The position numbers were made by a program, and so were the translations under genes. A stretch of 19,476 nucleotides of DNA, from the NCBI GenBank assembly GCA_902489675.1, contig CABUAP010000006.1, positions 1 to 19,476 on the forward strand, given 5' to 3'. Shown here piece by piece: positions 13,256 to 19,476 of this stretch. This DNA is from an uncultured Azospirillum sp. (GTDB lineage: Bacteria > Pseudomonadota > Alphaproteobacteria > RF32 > CAG-239). The stretch's first letter is position 1. Each line of letters opens with the position of its first letter. Under the pieces are notes generated by a model. It was given only the letters and a program-made list of their open reading frames with translations. It made no database searches and was not told the origin of the DNA.

Positions 13256-14809
13256 ATGTCTGGAGCAAGTGAAATATCTTCAATTTTAGAGGCTAAAATA
13301 GCCGGTTCCGAGGCAGGGGCAGATGTGGCCGAAGTCGGGCGCGTCCTTTCGGTCGGCGACGGTATTGCCCGCGTATACGGTCTGGACAATGTCCGTTATA
13401 ACGAAATGGTGGAGTTTGCCAACGGGGTTAAGGGTATGGCTCTTAATTTGGAAGAAGATAACGTCGGTGTCGTTTTGTTTGGTTCGGATGAGGGGATCAG
13501 AGAAGGCGATATTGTCAGACGCACCGATCGTATCGTGAGTGTGCCGGTTGGTAAAGAACTGCTCGGCCGGGTAGTCGATGCTTTGGGTGAACCGATTGAC
13601 GGATTGGGGGAGATCAAAGCAGCAGAATACAGCAATTCGGAAGTTAAGGCGCCGGGGATCATTGAACGGCAAAGTGTGCACGAACCGGTACAAACCGGGT
13701 TGAAGATTATTGATGCCCTGATTCCGATCGGCCGCGGCCAGCGAGAACTGATTATCGGTGATCGTCAGACCGGCAAGACCGCGATTATCCTTGATACGAT
13801 CATCAATCAGAAAAAAATTAACGATGCCGCCAAGTCGGATAAGGAAAAAATGTTCTGTATTTATGTAGCAGTAGGGCAAAAACGTTCAACCGTGGCGCAG
13901 GTGGTTAAAACCCTGAAAGATTTTGGCGCGATGGATTATACGATCGTGGTTGCGGCCACGGCTTCCGATGCGGCACCGATGCAGTTTATCGCGCCTTATT
14001 CGGGTTGTGCAATGGGTGAATATTTCCGTGATAACGGTATGCATGCTGTTATCTTTTACGATGACCTGTCCAAACAGGCTACGGCCTATCGGCAGATGTC
14101 GCTTCTGCTTCGTCGTCCGCCAGGGCGTGAGGCTTATCCGGGCGATGTATTCTATCTGCACTCCCGTCTGCTGGAGCGTGCAGCCAAGATGAGCAATGAA
14201 AACGGTTCCGGATCGCTGACGGCACTGCCGGTGATTGAAACTCAGGCCGGCGATGTTTCTGCTTATATCCCGACCAACGTAATCTCAATTACCGACGGGC
14301 AGATATTCCTTGAAACCTCATTGTTCTATCAGGGGGTGCGCCCGGCGGTCAATGTCGGCATCTCGGTCAGCCGTGTGGGATCTGCCGCGCAAATCAAAGC
14401 GATGAAGCAGGTGGCCGGCAAGATCAAGCTGGAACTGGCACAATATCGGGAGATGGCTTCGTTTGCCAAATTTGCCTCCGATATGGATGCTTCGACCAAG
14501 CAATTGATTTCCCGCGGCGAGCGGTTGACGGAACTGCTGAAACAGCCGGTTTATCATCCGATGGCTGTGGCCGAGGAAGTGGTGGCGATTTTTGCCGGAG
14601 TCCGCGGTTATCTGGATCAGATAGAAGTGTCGGAAGTGGCAGATTTTGAAACGGCGGCATTGGCAGAAATCCATGCCGACCACGAAGATTTCTTGCGGGA
14701 AATTGAAGATAAAAAAATTATTTCCGAAGAGCTTGATAAAAAACTCAACGATTTTTACACCGGTTTTACCGATCGCTATCTTGCGGATAAACGGCAAAAG
14801 GCGGCATAG
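13256..14809 (+). CDS. atpA: ATP synthase F1 alpha subunit
   Basis: A 517-residue non-catalytic nucleotide-binding subunit of the F1 hexamer. The N-terminal part ([29 protein letters not shown]) is family-typical. The P-loop GDRQTGKT is at 168-175. Further conserved blocks are [47 protein letters not shown] in the middle, and the arginine-finger region [11 protein letters not shown] near 370-380. Length is normal and no key residue is changed. AAGGGA at 13241-13246, in the atpH end, is nine bases before the ATG, so translation is probably coupled to atpH. Confidence 0.98.
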   Translation: MSGASEISSILEAKIAGSEAGADVAEVGRVLSVGDGIARVYGLDNVRYNEMVEFANGVKGMALNLEEDNVGVVLFGSDEGIREGDIVRRTDRIVSVPVGKELLGRVVDALGEPIDGLGEIKAAEYSNSEVKAPGIIERQSVHEPVQTGLKIIDALIPIGRGQRELIIGDRQTGKTAIILDTIINQKKINDAAKSDKEKMFCIYVAVGQKRSTVAQVVKTLKDFGAMDYTIVVAATASDAAPMQFIAPYSGCAMGEYFRDNGMHAVIFYDDLSKQATAYRQMSLLLRRPPGREAYPGDVFYLHSRLLERAAKMSNENGSGSLTALPVIETQAGDVSAYIPTNVISITDGQIFLETSLFYQGVRPAVNVGISVSRVGSAAQIKAMKQVAGKIKLELAQYREMASFAKFASDMDASTKQLISRGERLTELLKQPVYHPMAVAEEVVAIFAGVRGYLDQIEVSEVADFETAALAEIHADHEDFLREIEDKKIISEELDKKLNDFYTGFTDRYLADKRQKAA

Positions 14810-14818
14810 GACGGCAAA

Positions 14819-15730
14819 ATGGCAGGGTTAAAAGAGTTACGCAGCCGGATAGAGGCAATTAAGTCGACCGAAAAGATAACTTCGGCGATGAAGATGGTTG
14901 CTGCTTCCCGTCTGCGCCGGGCTCAGGAAGTGTTGGATAAAAGTGCGGCATATCGAGAAAATCTGTATGCTGCCGCCGGTCGTGCATGGCGTTTTGTACA
15001 GCAAAAAGCGGAAGAAACGGAACGCCCGGCCGACCTCCCGGCAATTTGTAAAGGTAGCGGGGAAAACAACAAGTATCTGTTGGTCATATTGTCCTCCGAC
15101 CGCGGGCTGTGCGGCAGCTATAATGCAATGATTGCCCGGGCGGCGATGAACAGAATCGAAGAGTTGAAAGCTGCCGGCAAAGACGTAAAAATCATTACGC
15201 TCGGCGCCCGCGGCTACAATGCGCTCAAACGCCATTATGCAAACGAAATTATCCGCTCGGCGGAATCTGCCGCCAATCGAGGCGTAGATTACGAAGAAGC
15301 AGAGGCGCTTGCAAGCGAAGTGCTGACCATGTTCGGTTTAAAAGAAATTGATGTCTGTGAAATTGTATACAGTCATTTTCGTTCAGCCATGAGTAGGGAT
15401 GTCAAAAGCCGGCAGATTTTGCCGCTGACTCCGGAAATGCTGATGGACGAATTGCCGGGCGAGATGAGCGGCAATGCCTATTTTGAAAGTGAACCGGATA
15501 ACGGCGAGTTGCTGCAAAAGCTGATGCCGCTGGTTTTTAAGGAAGCCGTATTTGATATTATGATCAATTCTCAGGCTTCGGAGCAGGGCGCGCGCATGAC
15601 CTCAATGGATAACGCTACCCGCAACGCCGGGGATATGATTTCGCGTTTGACGCTGAAATACAATCGTTTGCGGCAGACGGCAATTACCACCGAACTGGTA
15701 GAAATTATTGCCGGCGCCGAAGCTATATAG
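14819..15730 (+). CDS. atpG: ATP synthase F1 gamma subunit
   Basis: A 303-residue central rotor shaft of F1. The N-terminal coiled-coil helix carries the conserved LRSRIEAIKSTEKITSAMKM and AASRLRRAQ segments. The SSDRGLCGSYNAMI segment of the Rossmann-like part follows at about 93-106, and the C-terminal helix has ASEQGARMTSMDNATRNAGDMI, ending with ITTELVEIIAGAEAI. Length is slightly above the usual 285-295. Its ribosome binding site AGGA overlaps the atpA stop codon, nine bases before the ATG, pointing to coupled translation within atpHAGDC. Confidence 0.98.
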   Translation: MAGLKELRSRIEAIKSTEKITSAMKMVAASRLRRAQEVLDKSAAYRENLYAAAGRAWRFVQQKAEETERPADLPAICKGSGENNKYLLVILSSDRGLCGSYNAMIARAAMNRIEELKAAGKDVKIITLGARGYNALKRHYANEIIRSAESAANRGVDYEEAEALASEVLTMFGLKEIDVCEIVYSHFRSAMSRDVKSRQILPLTPEMLMDELPGEMSGNAYFESEPDNGELLQKLMPLVFKEAVFDIMINSQASEQGARMTSMDNATRNAGDMISRLTLKYNRLRQTAITTELVEIIAGAEAI

Positions 15731-17188
<1,458 letters not shown>

Positions 17189-17200
17189 AAGAGAAAGCAA

Positions 17201-17578
17201 ATGGCGGAAAAAGTCAAATTGGTATTGGCAAGGCCGGATAAGACGGTCAAAAGCGGAATGTATTCGGGAATTGTGCTGCCGGGTTGTCCGGATAACCTGA
17301 CGGTCATTGCCGGCCGCGCACCGAGTATGGTGTGGCTGGAACCCGGACTTATTCAATTGTTGAGTGAAACGGGTAAGGACGAAGAACAATATTTTATCGG
17401 TCATGCCGTTGCACAGATTGTCGACAATGTTTGTACCGTTTCTGCGGAAAAAGCGATGGCTGCTAAAGACATAAAATTAGCCGAGGCCGAAAGCCTGCTG
17501 CAAAATGCCGCCGGTGAGAACGATGCCGCTTTTTATCGGATGGTCATCGATAAGTTGACCGCCTTTCCTGATAAATAA
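17201..17578 (+). CDS. atpC: ATP synthase F1 epsilon subunit, divergent
   Basis: A 125-residue epsilon subunit, which links the gamma shaft to the c-ring and can inhibit ATP hydrolysis. The beta-sandwich domain covers about 1-85 and a helical C-terminus about 86-122 (SAEKAMAAKDIKLAEAESLLQ). Identity rests on position directly after atpD and on the VKLVLARPDKTVKSG start with the IAGRAPSMVWLEPGLIQLL block. That block is worn: most relatives have a GDFGVL-type turn and a GHAP motif, here NLTVI and GRAP. A GAGAAAG element lies upstream of the ATG. A terminator follows 20 bases after its stop, closing the F1 operon. Confidence 0.9.
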   Translation: MAEKVKLVLARPDKTVKSGMYSGIVLPGCPDNLTVIAGRAPSMVWLEPGLIQLLSETGKDEEQYFIGHAVAQIVDNVCTVSAEKAMAAKDIKLAEAESLLQNAAGENDAAFYRMVIDKLTAFPDK

Positions 17579-17598
17579 GCATAGTTTTATGATTTCGG

Positions 17599-17634
17599 AA
17601 GCCGTCTTGCCAAAACAGGGCGGCTTTTGTTTTT
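17599..17634 (+). terminator. Rho-independent terminator of the atpHAGDC operon
   Basis: An 11-base-pair stem (AAGCCGTCTTG at 17599-17609 with CAGGGCGGCTT at 17616-17626, including two G-T pairs), a six-base loop CCAAAA, and a tail TTGTTTTT. It separates the atp operon from adhE. Confidence 0.9.
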
Positions 17635-17720
17635 AGTGTGCATATGTCGGTAAAATTAATACAAAAATTACCAATTGGCTGTATTATTTTCCCTCAGAAA
17701 ATAACCTTTGGGAGATAATA

Positions 17721-19476
17721 ATGAACAAGACTGTAAAAGATGAGCAGGCTTTGTCTGGGCAGACGGAAGAAATTGTTAATACCGTTGAAACTCTGGAAGG
17801 CCTGATTAAAAGAGTTAAACGGGCGCAGAAAGAATATGCCACTTTTTCTCAGGAGCAGGTAAACGCCATTTTCAAAGCCGCGGCAACAGCAGCCGACAAG
17901 GCACGGATTCCGCTGGCCAAAATGGCGGCCGAAGATACCGGCATGGGCATTGTTGAAGATAAGATCATCAAAAACCACTTTGCTTCCGAATATATCTATA
18001 ACAAATACAAAAATGAAAAAACCTGCGGCGTTATCAAATCCGACCGCACCAACGGTACCAAAATTGTAGCTGAGCCGCTTGGGGTGATTGCCGGTGTTAT
18101 TCCGACCACCAATCCGACTTCGACGGCGATTTTCAAGTCGTTAATCTGCTTAAAAACTCGCAATGCAATCATCTTTTCACCGCACCCACGCGCCAAAAAA
18201 TCGACTATTGCCGCCGCTCGCCTGATTCGTGACGCAGCGATTGCCGCCGGTGCACCCAAAGACATTATTGCCTGGATTGACGAACCCTCGTTAGAACTGA
18301 CGGATATGTTGATGACTCATCCGCTGGTCGATTCGATTTTGGCAACCGGCGGTCCGGGAATGGTTAAGGCGGCTTATTCCAGCGGTAAACCAGCGCTTGG
18401 CGTCGGCGCCGGAAACACGCCGGCCGTTATTGATGAAACAGCGGACGTGGAAATGGCTGTTTCCTATATTTTGATGTCCAAAACCTTTGATAACGGTATG
18501 ATCTGCGCTTCCGAGCAGTCGGTGATCGCGGTCAAAGATGTCTATGAAAACGTCAAAAAAGAAATGCTGTTCCGCGGCGCTTATATCCTGAATAAAGACG
18601 AAGCAGAAAAGCTCTCAAAGATCATTCTGACCGAAAAAATGACTGTTAATCCGGCAATCGTCGGCCAAAGCGCAGCCACCATTGCCAAATTGGCCGGTTT
18701 TGAAGTTCCGCCGCATGCCAAAGTTTTGGTCAGCGAGCAAACTTCTACCGAGCAGGCTAACCCGTTTGCCCATGAAAAGCTGTCCCCGATTCTTGCTTTG
18801 TACAAAGCGGACAATTTTGAACAGGCAACCGATATGGCGCTGGCTTTGGTTAATTTGGGCGGTGTCGGCCATACCTCGGTACTTTATACCGACAGCCGTT
18901 CTCAAGAGAGAATTGACTACTTTGCCACCAAGCTGCCGACCGGACGGTTGTTGATTAACTCTCCGTCTTCGCAAGGCGGTATCGGCGATTTGTTTAATTT
19001 TAAGTTGGAACCCTCGTTGACGCTCGGCTGCGGTTCTTGGGGCGGAAACTCCGTCAGTGAAAATGTCGGTGTCAAACATTTGTTGAATTATAAAACCGTT
19101 GCCGAAAGGAGAGAAAATATGCTGTGGTTCAGAGTTCCCCCGAAAATTTATTTCAAACGCGGGGCTGTTGATCAGGCACTGCGTGAGCTCGAAGGCAAAA
19201 AACGCGCCTTTATCGTTACCGACCGCTATTTGTTCGATTCCGGCACCGTCAACAATGTGACTCGCGTACTCGAAGAAATGGGCATTGACTATCAGATTTT
19301 CTTTGATGTTAAACCGGATCCGACTTTGTCGACCATAGACGAGGCCTTGGCGATGGTTCGCCCGTATCAGCCCGATGTCTTTATTGCTTTGGGCGGCGGC
19401 TCTCCGATGGATGCAGCTAAAATTATCTGGTTGATGTACGAACATCCGGAAGTTAATTTCGAAGATATTTCCATGC
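17721..19476 (+). CDS. adhE: Bifunctional acetaldehyde-CoA/alcohol dehydrogenase AdhE (5' part, cut by the window end)
   Basis: 585 codons are open to the window edge; complete AdhE has about 870-890 residues. AdhE reduces acetyl-CoA to acetaldehyde and then ethanol, reoxidising two NADH per acetyl-CoA in fermentation, and forms helical filaments (spirosomes). The aldehyde dehydrogenase half shows PTTNPTSTAIFKSL at 128-141, ATGGPGMVKAAYSSGKPALG at 208-227, GVGAGNTPAVIDE at 227-239 and FDNGMICASEQS with the catalytic Cys262. The alcohol dehydrogenase half begins near residue 461 (MLWFRVPPKIYFKRGA) and reaches ALGGGSPMDAAK; the iron-binding histidines lie beyond the window. The sequence resembles enterobacterial AdhE closely along its length, with an N-terminal extension of about 16 residues. 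GGGAG at 17710-17714 supports the ATG. A terminator upstream makes it a separate unit from atp. Confidence 0.96.
   Translation, partial: MNKTVKDEQALSGQTEEIVNTVETLEGLIKRVKRAQKEYATFSQEQVNAIFKAAATAADKARIPLAKMAAEDTGMGIVEDKIIKNHFASEYIYNKYKNEKTCGVIKSDRTNGTKIVAEPLGVIAGVIPTTNPTSTAIFKSLICLKTRNAIIFSPHPRAKKSTIAAARLIRDAAIAAGAPKDIIAWIDEPSLELTDMLMTHPLVDSILATGGPGMVKAAYSSGKPALGVGAGNTPAVIDETADVEMAVSYILMSKTFDNGMICASEQSVIAVKDVYENVKKEMLFRGAYILNKDEAEKLSKIILTEKMTVNPAIVGQSAATIAKLAGFEVPPHAKVLVSEQTSTEQANPFAHEKLSPILALYKADNFEQATDMALALVNLGGVGHTSVLYTDSRSQERIDYFATKLPTGRLLINSPSSQGGIGDLFNFKLEPSLTLGCGSWGGNSVSENVGVKHLLNYKTVAERRENMLWFRVPPKIYFKRGAVDQALRELEGKKRAFIVTDRYLFDSGTVNNVTRVLEEMGIDYQIFFDVKPDPTLSTIDEALAMVRPYQPDVFIALGGGSPMDAAKIIWLMYEHPEVNFEDISM

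Noticed and set aside
17671..17678. Palindrome CCAATTGG upstream of adhE as a possible operator for redox control.
   Set aside because: The symmetry does not extend beyond eight bases and does not match a known Rex or FNR site, so chance is a sufficient explanation.
18615..19445. 276-residue minus-strand open frame across adhE.
   Set aside because: AdhE motifs run without a break through the region on the plus strand.

Overview
The window looks like chromosomal housekeeping sequence from an alphaproteobacterium with moderate GC and A/T-rich intergenic gaps. The main evidence is the compact F1-only ATP synthase operon atpHAGDC. It has no F0 genes attached and ends in a terminator, which is the split arrangement typical of Alphaproteobacteria. 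Supporting evidence is the SPOR-protein/nagZ gene pair, a xerC-type recombinase close to priA, and an alphaproteobacterial-style fusion of a molybdopterin-binding domain with a MobA-like domain. A long AdhE directly after the F1 operon suggests an anaerobic, fermentative life, perhaps a gut-associated lineage; that part is inference.

Layout. Positions 53-3980 (minus strand) hold a translationally coupled operon xth -> rnr -> S41 peptidase, with overlapping stop and start codons at both junctions. A divergent gap (3981-4099) separates it from a plus-strand operon of a SPOR-domain protein, an M50 site-2-type protease and nagZ (4100-6717), which ends in a strong hairpin terminator. Next, 6762-8423 (minus) encodes a two-part molybdenum-cofactor protein, divergent from a small lipoprotein (8606-8911). 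A terminator shared by convergent genes separates the lipoprotein from a XerC/D-type tyrosine recombinase (8943-9935, minus). A 75-residue orphan gene (10062-10289) with its own promoter and terminator follows, then priA (10456-12627), atpH-A-G-D-C (12700-17578), a terminator, and the start of adhE (17721 to the window end, 585 codons visible).

Together the genes cover DNA repair and replication restart (Xth, PriA, XerC), RNA decay (RNase R), envelope and peptidoglycan maintenance (SPOR protein, NagZ, S41 and M50 proteases, lipoprotein), cofactor biosynthesis, and energy metabolism (F1 ATPase, AdhE). I see no tRNA, rRNA, CRISPR array, insertion sequence, prophage or defence module.

I did not find a clearly new biological system. 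The more unusual points are: a promoter placed so that the molybdenum-cofactor gene may be transcribed without a leader, facing a promoter with the same G5 tract against its -10 box; an S41 peptidase with no room for a PDZ domain; a short RNase R lacking the usual N-terminal extension; weak molybdopterin-site motifs in the cofactor fusion protein; overlapping divergent promoters between xerC and the orphan gene; and a terminator hairpin with the xerC stop codon in its loop.
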